From: JADJOY01 sp016713535 [NCBI: Deltaproteobacteria bacterium]
GTDB lineage: Bacteria; JADJOY01
Reading direction: 5' to 3'
Assembly: GCA_016713535.1 (NCBI GenBank)
Contig: JADJOY010000023.1
Span: 62,001 to 126,000 of the forward strand
Length of the DNA: 64,000 nt
Shown: one piece after another, positions 1 through 9,247 of the stretch
How positions within the stretch are numbered: the stretch's first letter is position 1
Layout of the letters: each line of letters opens with the position of its first letter
The notes under the pieces: generated by a model
The model's database searches: none
The model's input: the letters and a program-made list of their open reading frames with translations, nothing else
What the model was told of the DNA's origin: nothing
Position numbers and translations under genes: made by a program

Positions 1-235
1 CGCCGAAGGGTCCGCCGGCCGATCCGAAGCGGTCGTAATTCGCCCGTTTCGGCGGATCGCTGAGCACGCCGTATGCCTCGGAGATCTCCTTGAAGCGCTC
101 CTCCGCCTGGGGATTCCCGGGATTCTTGTCCGGATGGTACTGGTGAGCGAGACGCCGGTAGGCCTTCTTGATTTCGTCGAGCGACGAACCGCGCGGCACC
201 CCGAGCACTTGGTAGTAATCGCGCGCGGGGCTCAC
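1..235 (-). CDS. dnaJ: Chaperone protein DnaJ, N-terminal part (cut by window edge)
   Basis: Only the first 78 codons are in the window. They form a J domain: a [13 protein letters not shown] opening, a Lys/Arg-rich helix II, the HPD tripeptide in YHPDKNP, and the start of the Gly/Phe region (GGPFG) at the edge. The J domain stimulates the ATPase of an Hsp70 partner. The start is a GTG whose bases overlap the TGA of the upstream Hsp70-like gene (GTGA, 4 nt), so the two are translationally coupled. It is the last visible gene of the hrcA-grpE-hsp70-dnaJ operon. Whether the zinc-finger and C-terminal domains follow (DnaJ) or not (CbpA-like) cannot be seen. Confidence 0.9.
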   Translation of the reverse strand, partial: MSPARDYYQVLGVPRGSSLDEIKKAYRRLAHQYHPDKNPGNPQAEERFKEISEAYGVLSDPPKRANYDRFGSAGGPFG

Positions 236-2024
236 GACAGCGCCGCCTCGGACGATCCACCGGCGCGCAGCCGCTCGGCGAGACTTCGGGCCGAGAGCTG
301 CATGTGCTCCAGGTCCGTACCCGCGATCGCGCTGCGCGCACCGGCGATGGCGGCCAGCAGGGACGGATCCGGATCCCCCGCCCCGCTCGGCCGCCCTTCT
401 CCCAGCCACCGGTTGGCCCTGAGCACCTGCCCCTGGAGTAGCGAGCGGGCGCGCACCAGGCCGTCCCGCAGCCGTTGCGCCTCGACCAGGCGATCGAGCT
501 CCGACGCGACGTGTGCCGCGGTCCGCGCCGTATCCTGCAACCGCTCGAGCGGAATCGTCTCGAGCGCGCCTGGCGCTCGCACGCCGACCGCGGCCTGCCC
601 GTCGGCGTCGGCCTCCACGACAAGCTCGATGCGGCGGAAATCGTTGCGAGGCCCCGCCGACGCAGCGACCCGGAACGAGGCGAGCGGCACTCCCAGTTCT
701 GCGCGTTCGACGTCGCCTTCGATCAGCTCGACCGGGTGACGCTCGAGCGCCGCGACCGGGTATGGTCCGCTCACGGTGGCGGGCAACGGCGCATAGCGGT
801 CGATGAAGCGCAAGACGCCGCCGTCGGGGTTGCGAACACCGATCGCGTGCGGGGCGACACGAAGCAGGAACACGTCCGGCAGATCTCCTTCCCGGCGGGC
901 ACCGTGGATCGCGGCACCTATCGCGGCCCAAGGCGTCCGCTGCGGATCCACTCGAACGTCTCGCGCCGAGCGAGCCCGAAGCGCCTGCGCCAGGAACGTG
1001 ATCGAGGGTGCGCCGCCGATCAAGATCCACCGTGCCACCCGGTCCGGTCCGCCGGCTCGCGCCAAGCCAGCGAGCTCCTCCTCGAAGGCCGTGATCACGG
1101 GGCGGGCCAGCTCGCGGAGACGATCGACGTCGACGTGCGTCCGCAGGTGCCGCGGACCGGACGCGGGCAACGCCAGAAACGGCACGTCGACCGCAGCGGG
1201 CGCCTTGGGCCAAGCACGCAAGCGCGCCAGGGCGGCCTCACACTCGTCGTGAGGCGAGCCACCGCGCGAGGGGCGAAGCGAAACATCGAGAGAAAGGTCG
1301 CCGGCGAAAGGCTCGGCGAGGAAGCGGCTCAACCGCCCGACGAGATCCTCCCCGAGCGCCATGCGACGCCCGCCGAACCGCTCGAGGTCGATCGCGTCGT
1401 CGGTGAGCTCCACGAGCGCGGTTCCCACCGACGCGACGTCGTGCTCGACGAGGCCGATCGGACCACGCTCGCCGGCGTCGTGAAGAGCAACCGAGATCGC
1501 CGCCGCCGACGGGATGGCATGGACCCGCTCGAAACCAGCGGCTCGCGCCGCGACCAGCACGCGCGCCCGAGCTGCAGCGCTGTACCAGGACGGGTAAGCG
1601 ATCGCGCCCGTCCTGATCGGCTGCCCAACCAGATCACTCGCGACCGAACGCGCCCCTCGCGAGGAGGCACGCGACGAGACTCTCGACGCACCATTCCACC
1701 CCGTGCAGCGAGTGGTGCGGTCCTGAGTCACCCGCCCTCCGCGACCGGGAACGGGAACAGCGAACGGTCGTCACCGAGGACGGGGCGGTCGAGCCCGAGC
1801 GAGCGCGCGAGCTGGGGGGCGGCGCCGTCGGGATCGGAAAGCGCTCGGACGCGCGCGTGGAATCCCGTGAACACGAGGCCGTCGCGATCCACGTGAACCG
1901 CCGCGGGGCCCTCCAGCGCCGGGCTCTGCACCCGCTGTAGGCGCTCACCCCGCCCGCGCAGCACCACCGTCGCGAGCTGGCGATCGGAGAGATCGATACC
2001 GAGTATCGGCTCGTGCGACGCCAC
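232..2024 (-). CDS. Divergent Hsp70/DnaK-like protein (two apparent frame slips)
   Basis: It lies between grpE and dnaJ, where dnaK is expected. The N-terminus [15 protein letters not shown] matches the first strand of the Hsp70 ATPase but lacks the GTTNS phosphate loop. Later blocks match the [13 protein letters not shown] (NEPTAAALAYG-like) region and the [17 protein letters not shown] (LVGG) region, while the DLGGGT loop is not recognisable. A C-terminal part of roughly 200 residues resembles a shortened substrate-binding domain. Reading requires two slips: 2024-1728 in one frame, about 1728-1660 in a second (…[20 protein letters not shown]), then 1660-232 in a third. Both slips fall in G runs. 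The GTG at 2024 is chosen because GAGGGG lies five bases upstream. The weak ATP-binding motifs suggest a specialised or inactive Hsp70; function is inferred. Confidence 0.75.
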
Positions 2025-2056
2025 CTCGACCCCTCGATTCGGCAAGCCGCCCGATC

Positions 2057-3019
2057 CTACGACGGCGTCGCCGGGCAGACCACCAGGGAAGTGCTGGTGA
2101 TCGGCGATCCCCGCGCCAACGCGCGGGTCAGCTTTGCTCGCTCGACGACGATCCGGTGTCGGGGCCACCCTCGGCGGCCGGGCGTGGGTCCGCCTAACGC
2201 CACCCGCTCGGCCACGCTGGAGGTCTTCGGTTCGGCCTTGCCCGCCGCCTTCGCCACCGCGACCATCGCGGGGCGCAGCAACCGGTCGCGGTAACGATAC
2301 CCCTTCACGTATTCGCTGGCGACGTGTCCCGGCGGTACGTCCGCGCTTTCGACCTGTGTCATCGCATCGTGGAGCTGGGGATCGAACACGGTACCGAAGG
2401 AGGAAAACGGCTCCGCACCGAACTTGGCGAGAGTGTGCAGGATCTGGTTGTAGGTGATCTTCACGCCCTCGGCGATCGCGGTGACGTCGGAGGCCGACGA
2501 CGACGCACCTAGCGCGCGCTCGAGGTTGTCGATCGCGGGTAGCAGCTCCTTGAGTAGATCCTCGTTCGCATGCTGGAGCGCATCCGACTTCTCCTTCGCG
2601 GACCGCCGACGGTAGTTTTCGAAGTCCGCCTGGAGCCTGAGCCGGGCCTCGTAGCCCTTGTCGCTCTCGACCTTCGCCTCGGCGACCTGGCTCTCGAGCT
2701 CGGCGATGCGGCGCTCGAGCTGGGCGAGCAGCTTCGCGGGCAGTTTCTTGCCCCTTTTTCGACCGGGCTCCCCCTCGTCGCCGAGAGACTCGGCCGGAGC
2801 GAGCTCGCCCGGCTCGTCGCCGGTCGGCCCGATGCCAGCGTCGCCGCGGCGAAGCTGATCGAGAAAGGCCTCGGCCAGCGCCGCCGCCTCGGTGGCGGCC
2901 TTGGATTTCTGCGCGCCCTCGTCACCCGCCGAAGCCGAGCCGTCGCCGCTCGAGCGGCGCGCGGCGTCGTCGGCCGCTTCGTTCGGTGACGCGGGACGAT
3001 TGGGATCTCGTTCCGACAA
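2057..3019 (-). CDS. grpE: Nucleotide exchange factor GrpE
   Basis: GrpE is the ADP/ATP exchange factor of Hsp70. The central part has the long coiled coil (LAQLERRIAELESQVAEAK…) followed by the family signature region LQADFENYRRRSAKEK, LLPAIDNLERAL and the C-terminal beta-wing FDPQLHDAMTQV…GYRYRDRLLRPAMVAV. The first ~110 residues are acidic and low-complexity, as is common. A TTG at 3019 (SERDPNRP) is preceded by GAGAGGA; an ATG at 3055 in the same frame has no clear ribosome site. The last ~50 residues after VAVAKAAGKAEP are not conserved GrpE sequence and may be a real extension or reflect a frame slip. It is second in the hrcA operon. Confidence 0.9.
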   Translation of the reverse strand: MSERDPNRPASPNEAADDAARRSSGDGSASAGDEGAQKSKAATEAAALAEAFLDQLRRGDAGIGPTGDEPGELAPAESLGDEGEPGRKRGKKLPAKLLAQLERRIAELESQVAEAKVESDKGYEARLRLQADFENYRRRSAKEKSDALQHANEDLLKELLPAIDNLERALGASSSASDVTAIAEGVKITYNQILHTLAKFGAEPFSSFGTVFDPQLHDAMTQVESADVPPGHVASEYVKGYRYRDRLLRPAMVAVAKAAGKAEPKTSSVAERVALGGPTPGRRGWPRHRIVVERAKLTRALARGSPITSTSLVVCPATPS

Positions 3020-3131
3020 AGCGTCCTCTCTTCCCCACCCGAGCGAGCGACGCATCGGAATGCGTCGTCACGCGCTTGATTCGAGCGATGATTCGTCCGG
3101 TCGGATCCGCGCGTTCGCGGCGCGCGCTGCC

Positions 3132-4214
3132 TTAGCGAACGTCCAGGAACCGGCTGATGAGCTGTGCGGTGTATTCCACCATCGGGATCACACGCGAGTA
3201 GTCAATCCGCGTCGGGCCGATGATGCCGATCGAGCCGAGCGCCGCGTCTCCGCGTCGATAGGGCGAGGACACGACCACCAGATCCTCGACGCCTTCGATC
3301 CCTGCTTCGGAGCCGATCGCCACGGACACCCCACCGGCGACACGGGCGCGGTCGAGGATGTTGACGATCAGCTCTCGATCCTCGAGGGCCTCGAACAACG
3401 AACGAACCCGCTCGGGCTCCGAGAACTCGGGATGCTCGAGCAGGCTCGAGGTGCCGACGACGAAGACCTCGCCTTGGCTCTCCGGCTCGAAGACGCAGCG
3501 GCTCGCCTCGAGCACCTGTCGGGAGAGGTCGTCGATCAGCGCGCGATCATGGGCGAGCTCGTCGAGCAAACCGTCTCGAACTTGATCGAGCGGCACGCCC
3601 GTGAGCCGTTCGCGGAGGAACTCGGCCAGCCGTCCGAGGTGAGCCTGCGTCACGTCCTCGTCCAAGTGCACGATCCGGTTCACGATGGCGCCGGTGGAGG
3701 ACACGAAGATCGCCAGGATCTCGGCGGCACGGAGCCGCACGAAATCCACGTGCTGGAAGACGGCTGCACCGAGCATCGGCGCGAGCGCCATGCCTGGACA
3801 CCGAGACAGCCGAGACAGCACCGCGCGAGGCATCCCGCAAGCAGCTGGCGAGGCCCGCGTCCGCGTTGGCCGTGACCTGATTGAGTGACTGGCGATCGGG
3901 CGGCTGAGCGTCGAATCCCGCATCTTGAGCTCGATGAACCACCGAAACGCGCGCGCGGTGGGCACGCGCCCCGCCGAGGTGTACGGGTGGGACAGCAAGC
4001 CCGCTTCCTCGAGGTCCATCATCTCGTTGCGGACCGTGGCCGGACTGACGTCCAGGCCATGAGCCCGTGTGAGAGTCCGCGACCCGACCGGCTCGCCGCT
4101 TGCGATGTAGGTCTCGATCACCAGCTCGAGCACCCTGCGGCTGCGGCCGGGCAGGTCCTCGACGGCACGCACTTGCCGAGGGGACTGCGCCTTGGTGTGG
4201 TTCGTGAAACTCAT
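3132..4214 (-). CDS. hrcA: Heat-inducible transcription repressor HrcA (internal frame slips)
   Basis: HrcA represses class I heat-shock genes by binding CIRCE and depends on GroEL for its active fold. The N-terminal winged helix is clear (SRRVLELVIETYIASGEPVGSRTL, then SPATVRNEMMDLEEAGLLSHPYTSAGRVPTARAFRWFIE), and the C-terminal GAF-like part is intact, ending in IGPTRIDYSRVIPMVEYTAQLI. Between about 3900 and 3830 the continuous frame reads nonsense (TLSRPIASHSIRSRP…), while the next frame gives HrcA-like DAQPPDRQSLNQVTANADAGLASCLRDASR, so two compensating slips are likely. The ATG at 4214 (MSFTNHTK) is preferred over an in-frame GTG at 4241. Its target is probably the CIRCE at 15147-15173. 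Confidence 0.88.
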   Translation of the reverse strand: MSFTNHTKAQSPRQVRAVEDLPGRSRRVLELVIETYIASGEPVGSRTLTRAHGLDVSPATVRNEMMDLEEAGLLSHPYTSAGRVPTARAFRWFIELKMRDSTLSRPIASHSIRSRPTRTRASPAACGMPRAVLSRLSRCPGMALAPMLGAAVFQHVDFVRLRAAEILAIFVSSTGAIVNRIVHLDEDVTQAHLGRLAEFLRERLTGVPLDQVRDGLLDELAHDRALIDDLSRQVLEASRCVFEPESQGEVFVVGTSSLLEHPEFSEPERVRSLFEALEDRELIVNILDRARVAGGVSVAIGSEAGIEGVEDLVVVSSPYRRGDAALGSIGIIGPTRIDYSRVIPMVEYTAQLISRFLDVR

Positions 4215-4245
4215 GATCGCCAGGGTCCTGGTTACCCTCACATCA

Positions 4246-4274
4246 AGCTATCAGTCGTGATTTCCAGGTGTCAA
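4246..4274 (-). promoter_or_regulatory. Putative sigma-70-type promoter of the hrcA operon
   Basis: On the minus strand a perfect TTGACA (4274-4269) is followed after 17 bases by a poor -10 candidate, ATAGCT (4251-4246). It lies about 30 bases upstream of the HrcA start, in the only AT-richer stretch of this gap. No CIRCE is visible here, so hrcA itself does not look CIRCE-controlled. Confidence 0.35.
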
Positions 4275-4492
4275 GCAATTCTCGCGCTCGCGATTCGGCA
4301 AATATCAAAACGATTTCGGCGATTTAAGCAGATGACTCGTGCGGGTTCTTAGGCGCTGGTGAGCGCTTCTTGCATACCGGACGCCGATGGCACGCGGGTC
4401 TCGACCCGGGGGGTCCGGTCGGTCGGGCGTGCAGTGCTGGAACACGGTTATGGATTGCCACGAGCCCTCTCACGGGAGTATGGTTTTGCGCG

Positions 4493-4798
4493 ATGGCTCG
4501 TCAGACCAAGCGTGTTTCGGAACGTGAGCTGGCCGAGATCCAGCTCCTCGGCAGCCTCGAGGACGTCGCCCGTCGCGTCGGCGTCGAGGTGGTCCACGAC
4601 CACATCCGAGCCGAGGGCTTCATGTCCCGTGGGGGGGCCTGCCGCCTCCACGACAGGTGGATGATCCTCCTCGACCGCAAGATGTCGACCTCCGACAAGG
4701 TTGATCTGCTCGCCACCGAGTTGACGCGTTGGCCACTGGACTCGGTGTTCGTACCGCCGGCTGTCCGGCACCTGCTCGAGCCCCGCTCGGCCGCCTGA
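4493..4798 (+). CDS. Small conserved hypothetical protein
   Basis: 101 residues starting at MARQTKRVSERELAEIQ. The middle carries GGACRLHDRWMILLDRKMS followed by a helix (DKVDLLATELTRWPLD). This GGxC…ILLDR…K…LA layout recurs in uncharacterised small proteins of deltaproteobacterial genomes, as far as I can recall. There is no signal peptide or membrane segment. The upstream in-frame extension (to 4370) has no ribosome site and is arginine/glycine noise, so the ATG at 4493 is chosen; a GGGAG lies about 12 bases upstream. It stands alone between hrcA and glpK. Function unknown. Confidence 0.7.
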   Translation: MARQTKRVSERELAEIQLLGSLEDVARRVGVEVVHDHIRAEGFMSRGGACRLHDRWMILLDRKMSTSDKVDLLATELTRWPLDSVFVPPAVRHLLEPRSAA

Positions 4799-4853
4799 GA
4801 CGAGGCCTCGCCTCGTGACCGCGCACACGCGCGCTGCCGGATCCGCGGTGAGC

Positions 4854-4889
4854 GCTGCTCGGCGGCCGCTGCTCGGCGGCCGCTGCTCG
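4854..4889. repeat. Short tandem repeat upstream of glpK
   Basis: A 14-base unit GCTGCTCGGCGGCC is present twice in full (4854-4867, 4868-4881) and once in part. It sits in the 187-base gap between the small gene and glpK, about 100 bases before the glpK start. Confidence 0.7.
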
Positions 4890-4985
4890 TCCGTCCACTT
4901 CAGTTCGACGTCCGATCAGCGCTCGCGTTCGCGTGCGCCTGCATCGCGAGCCGTGTGCACCACCGTCGCAATCGGAGGATGAACC

Positions 4986-6716
4986 ATGGGTGACCTGCTT
5001 CTCGCCATCGACCAGGGAACCACGGGCACGCGCGTCATCGCGTACGACCGCCATGCGCGTCAGGTCGCGCAGTCGTATCGTGAGTTCACCCAGTACTATC
5101 CGCGACCCGGCTGGGTCGAGCACGATGCCAACGAGATCTGGGACAGCACCCTCACGACCCTCCACGAGTGCCTCGAGCGAGCGCAGACGGATCTCTCGCG
5201 TGTTCACGGGATAGGGATCACGAACCAGCGGGAGACGGTGGTCATCTGGGATCGTGCCACCTCTCGCCCGGTCCATCGCGCGATCGTGTGGCAGTGCCGG
5301 CGCACCGCCGACCTGTGCAACCGCCTCAAAGGAGAAGGGCGCGAGCCGCTCTTCCGCCGCAAGACCGGGCTGGTGCTGGACGCGTACTTCTCGGGCACCA
5401 AGATCCGGTGGATCCTCGATCAAGACCCGGAGCTCGCGGCCCGCGCCCGCGCCGGCGAGCTCGCCGCCGGCACGATGGACACGTGGCTGATCTGGAAGCT
5501 CACCAATGGCGAGCGGCACGTCACCGATCCCACCAACGCCTCGCGCACGCTGCTCTACGACATCCATCGCCGCGACTGGAGCGACGAGCTTCTGAAGGTC
5601 CTCGGTGTGCCGCGCTCGTTACTGCCCGAGGTCCGACCATCGAGCGGCGAGTTCGGTCGCGTCTCGAGCCAGCTAGGCCTCGGTGGCACTCCTCCGATCG
5701 GTGGCGTCGCGGGCGATCAACAGGCGGCGCTCTACGGGCAAGGCGCCTGGAAGCCAGGCATGGGAAAGAACACCTATGGCACAGGCTGCTTCTTGCTCAT
5801 GAACACCGGCGACGAGCTGGTCCACTCGAAGCACGGTCTGCTCACGACCCTCGCGTGCGACGCGCGGGGCCGCCCGGCGTACGTGCTCGAGGGCTCGGTT
5901 TTCATCGCCGGCGCCGCGATGCAGTGGCTACGCGACGAGCTCGGAGTGATCGGCAGCGCGGCAGAGTCGGAAGAGCTGGCGCGCGCGGTCGACGACACCG
6001 GCGGCGTCTACATGATCCCGGCGTTCGTCGGGCTCGGCGCGCCGTACTGGGACATGGACGCGCGCGGTGCGCTCGTCGGGCTGACGCGCGGGTCGAATCG
6101 CAAGCACATCGTCCGCGCGACGCTCGAGTCGCTCGCTTATCAGACCAAGGACGTATGCGACGCGATGGTTGCCGACGCCGGGCTCGACCTGACCGAGCTC
6201 CGGGTCGATGGCGGCGCGTGCCGCAACGACTTCCTGATGCAGTTCCAGGCGGACATCCTGGGCTGCGCGGTGGATCGGCCGACGGTCATCGAGACGACCG
6301 CGCTCGGTGCGGCTTTCTTGGCCGGCCTCGGTAGCGGGTTCTGGTCGTCTCCGGACGAGGTCGCAGGAGTCCGCGAGACGAATCGCCGCTTCGAGCCGAC
6401 GATGGATCGCACCGTCGCGGCCCGGCTCTACGGCGGCTGGCAGGCCGCGGTCGCGCGGGTCCGGAGCGCGAGCGACGCTGCAGGGGCACAGCGCACTCGG
6501 CGCGCGAAGCCGAGCGCTCGCGTGGCGAGCCGGCCGCGCTCGGCCGGCAAGACCGGCGCCGCCTCGCGACCGGTCAGGGCCACGAAGCCGGCCGCCGCGC
6601 GCTCCACCAAGCGGCGCACACCCGCGCCCAAACCCCAAGAGGGCGGTCGTCAAGCGCCGCGGCTGACCTCGAATCGGCGCCGCCGGCACGGTGACGCGTT
6701 CAGAACAGCCCCTTGA
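4986..6716 (+). CDS. glpK: Glycerol kinase with a basic C-terminal extension
   Basis: An FGGY-family kinase that phosphorylates glycerol to glycerol 3-phosphate. N-terminal ATPase-fold motif AIDQGTTGTRVI, substrate region NQRETVVIWDR, TMDTWLIWKLTNG, the GVAGDQQAALYGQ block and the C-terminal FGGY signature (DGGACRNDFLMQFQADIL… ETTALGAAFLAGLGSGFW) are all present. GGAGG precedes the ATG by about eight bases. The enzyme proper ends near residue 500; about 80 further residues rich in Ala, Arg, Lys and Pro (from about QRTRRAKPSARVASRP onward) are not part of the family. The 3' end overlaps the convergent PBP gene by 17 bases. No glpF or glpD is adjacent. Confidence 0.95.
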   Translation: MGDLLLAIDQGTTGTRVIAYDRHARQVAQSYREFTQYYPRPGWVEHDANEIWDSTLTTLHECLERAQTDLSRVHGIGITNQRETVVIWDRATSRPVHRAIVWQCRRTADLCNRLKGEGREPLFRRKTGLVLDAYFSGTKIRWILDQDPELAARARAGELAAGTMDTWLIWKLTNGERHVTDPTNASRTLLYDIHRRDWSDELLKVLGVPRSLLPEVRPSSGEFGRVSSQLGLGGTPPIGGVAGDQQAALYGQGAWKPGMGKNTYGTGCFLLMNTGDELVHSKHGLLTTLACDARGRPAYVLEGSVFIAGAAMQWLRDELGVIGSAAESEELARAVDDTGGVYMIPAFVGLGAPYWDMDARGALVGLTRGSNRKHIVRATLESLAYQTKDVCDAMVADAGLDLTELRVDGGACRNDFLMQFQADILGCAVDRPTVIETTALGAAFLAGLGSGFWSSPDEVAGVRETNRRFEPTMDRTVAARLYGGWQAAVARVRSASDAAGAQRTRRAKPSARVASRPRSAGKTGAASRPVRATKPAAARSTKRRTPAPKPQEGGRQAPRLTSNRRRRHGDAFRTAP

Positions 6717-9202
6717 GCCAATCCCACGTGCCGTCGTCGCGCTCATTGGGGGCCGGCTTCGAGCGGGGGGGCGGCGCTTCCTCCTGCCGCGATCGGGTGG
6801 ACGCATCCGACGGCATTCCATCCGGCTCACGCACCCGATCGAGCAGCGTCGGGTGAAGGGGGCACGGGCGCGTGGGCTGGGTACCTGCTGCGAAGGGGAG
6901 ACGCTGCGAGTGCGGACAAGCGGCGGTGGCTAGCATCCCGGTCTCGGGATCCACCTCCGCGAAGTCGACTCCCTCGGGCGCCATCAGCTCGTCCGGGGGC
7001 CACCACGAGGTGTGCGTCACATAGTCGACCCAGATCGGTAGCGCGGCGCGCGCGCCGACCATCCCGACCGGCTCGTTGTTGTCCCGACCGACCCACACCA
7101 CGACGACCCGGCCGGGCAGGTATCCGGCGAACCAGGCGTCACGATAGTCGTCAGTTGTACCCGTCTTTCCCGCCGCGGGACGCTCGAGCCCGAGGGCGCG
7201 CGCCGACGCTCCGGTGCCAGTGTCGAGCACCTCCTGCAGCGTCCACGTGACGAGGTAGGCCACTTCGGGGTCCATCACTCGCGTGGCGCGCGGGCGGGTG
7301 CGCGTGAGCACCGTGCCGTTCGCGTCCACGACCGCGCGCACCGTGGTGGGCTCACTGCGGAGCCCTCCCGAGGCCAGCACGCCGTACGCGCGCGCCACCT
7401 CGAGTGGCGTCACGTCGGCCGCGCCGAGAGCGAGTGCCGGCACCGCAGGCAGCTTGCCGCCGAATCCAACCGACACGAGCCGCTCGCGGAGCGCGGTGGC
7501 ACCCACCTTTTGCCAGATCCGCACCGCCGGCGTGTTGAGCGACTGGGCGAGCGCTTCGTGGATCGGCACGACCCCCCGATAGCGGCCATCGTAGTTGGTG
7601 GGCTTCCAGACCTGCCGCTCGTACTTCACCGTGATCTCGCGATCCTCCACCGGCGTGGCGAGCGTCGGGCGAAAGTCGCCCTTTCCCTCGAGCGCGCGAG
7701 CGTAGAGGAACGGCTTGAAGAGCGAACCCGGTTGCCGGCGGCTGCGGACTGCGCGGTTGTAGGGCGAGCTGCGATAGTCGCGTCCGCCCACCATGGAGCG
7801 GATCGAGCCGGTGTCCGGGTCGAGCTCGATGAGCACCGCCTGCAGCCGCGAGGGATCGCCCTCGGGGTGGTGCTCGTCGCGTTGCTTCTCGAGCCTCTCG
7901 ACGCCGTCCGACACGGCGCGCTCCGCCTCGTGCTGGAGCACCGGGTCGAGGGTGCTCATCACGCGTAGACCGCCGGCCGTGAGCGTCTTGTCGCTGTAGG
8001 CCGATTCGAGCTCGTCGCGGAGCATGTCGACGAAGTACGGTGCGCCCTCGGGTGGACCGGGTGCGTACGACTGGCTGAGCGGCGCGCGGCTGGCCCGCTC
8101 CGCCTGCTCGGGCGTCAGCCGGTGTGTGGCCACCATGCGCTTCAGCACCACCGCGCGGCGCTCACGAGCGGCATCGGGGTGGCGGTAGGGATCGAACCGA
8201 CCTGGCGAACGGATGATGCCGCCGAGCATCGCGCACTCGCCGGTGGACAGATCCTTGAGCGGCTTGCCGAAGTAGTAGCGCGCGGCCTCGCCGACGCCGT
8301 AGATGCCCATCGCGCCGCGCTGCCCGAGGTAGATCGCATTCAGGTAGACGTCGAGGATCTCGTCCTTGTCGTAGAGCGCGTCGAGGACGAGCGCCATGCC
8401 GGCCTCGCGAACCTTCCGGCTCAACGTCCGCTCCGGCGTGAGGAACAGATTCTTCACGAGCTGCTGGGTGATGGTGCTCCCACCCTCTTGCACCGAGCCC
8501 GAGCGCAGGTTCGTCACGAGCGCGCGCGCGATCCCGATCGGATCGATCCCGGCATGGTCGAGAAAGCGCGAGTCCTCGGTCGCGAGGATCGCGTTCACCA
8601 GATCGCGCGGTGTGTCGCCGACGCGTACCAGCTCGCGCTCCTCCCAGACGCGCTCGAAGAGTCCGCTCACGACCTCCGGCTCGATCGCATAGGGAGGCGT
8701 CACCTTGCGATCCGGCGACGAGACCTGAGTCACGCGTCCATCGGCCAGGTCGAGCACCACGCGATAGGCCGGCAGCTTGCGGTCTCCGCCCGTGAACGCA
8801 CGTACTCCGACCTCGACGCGATCCGGCTCCACGTCGTATTGACCGGGCCCTACCGGCCGCGCCGATACCCGCCGGTAGCCCGCGTTCGACAGCCGGTCGA
8901 GGATCTTGAAGCGAGTGACGTCGAGCCCACGCGCCAGCACGGGTGGCTCCGCGTAGACCCGCGACGGCAGGCGAAAGCGCTGCCCTTCGAAGCGCGCGAT
9001 GATGTCCTGCGAGATCGACAGCGCCCACGCCATCGCGAGCGCCGCGCCGTAGAGCACGACGTACGGCAGGGCGCGCCGCCACCAGGCGCGCCGCCCGGCA
9101 CCCCGGCGCCACGTCCGTCTGCTCGGTAGCGGGACGCCGTCCGCGCGACGACACCGACGCGGGGCGGCGAGAGGCGCCTGCTTTGCGGGTTTTCGAAGCC
9201 AC
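6700..9202 (-). CDS. mrcB: Bifunctional penicillin-binding protein, PBP1b type
   Basis: A class A PBP that polymerises and cross-links peptidoglycan. After one N-terminal membrane helix (LYGAALAMAWALSIS) comes a UB2H-like region, then the glycosyltransferase domain (EDSRFLDHAGIDPIGIARAL, EGGSTITQQLVKNLFL), then the transpeptidase with SxxK in QPGSLFKPF, SLN in AQSLNTPAV and KTGT in AAGKTGTTDDYRD. The continuous frame opens at a GTG at 9057, too close to the membrane helix. A better N-terminus (MASKTRKAGASRRPASVSS) starts at GTG 9202 in another frame and would join by a slip near 9100-9150. It follows ybgF, fitting the known coupling of CpoB, Tol and PBP1b in E. coli. Confidence 0.9.
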
Positions 9203-9247
9203 CAGCTCGACCGGCGCCGGCGTGACGCCGGCGCGCGCGGCGCTCGC

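Noticed and set aside
7495-7512. Near-match to the dispersed 14-mer (GGTGGCACCCACC)
   Set aside because: It differs in the core and encodes the conserved KVGAT stretch of the PBP transpeptidase domain, so ordinary coding explains it.
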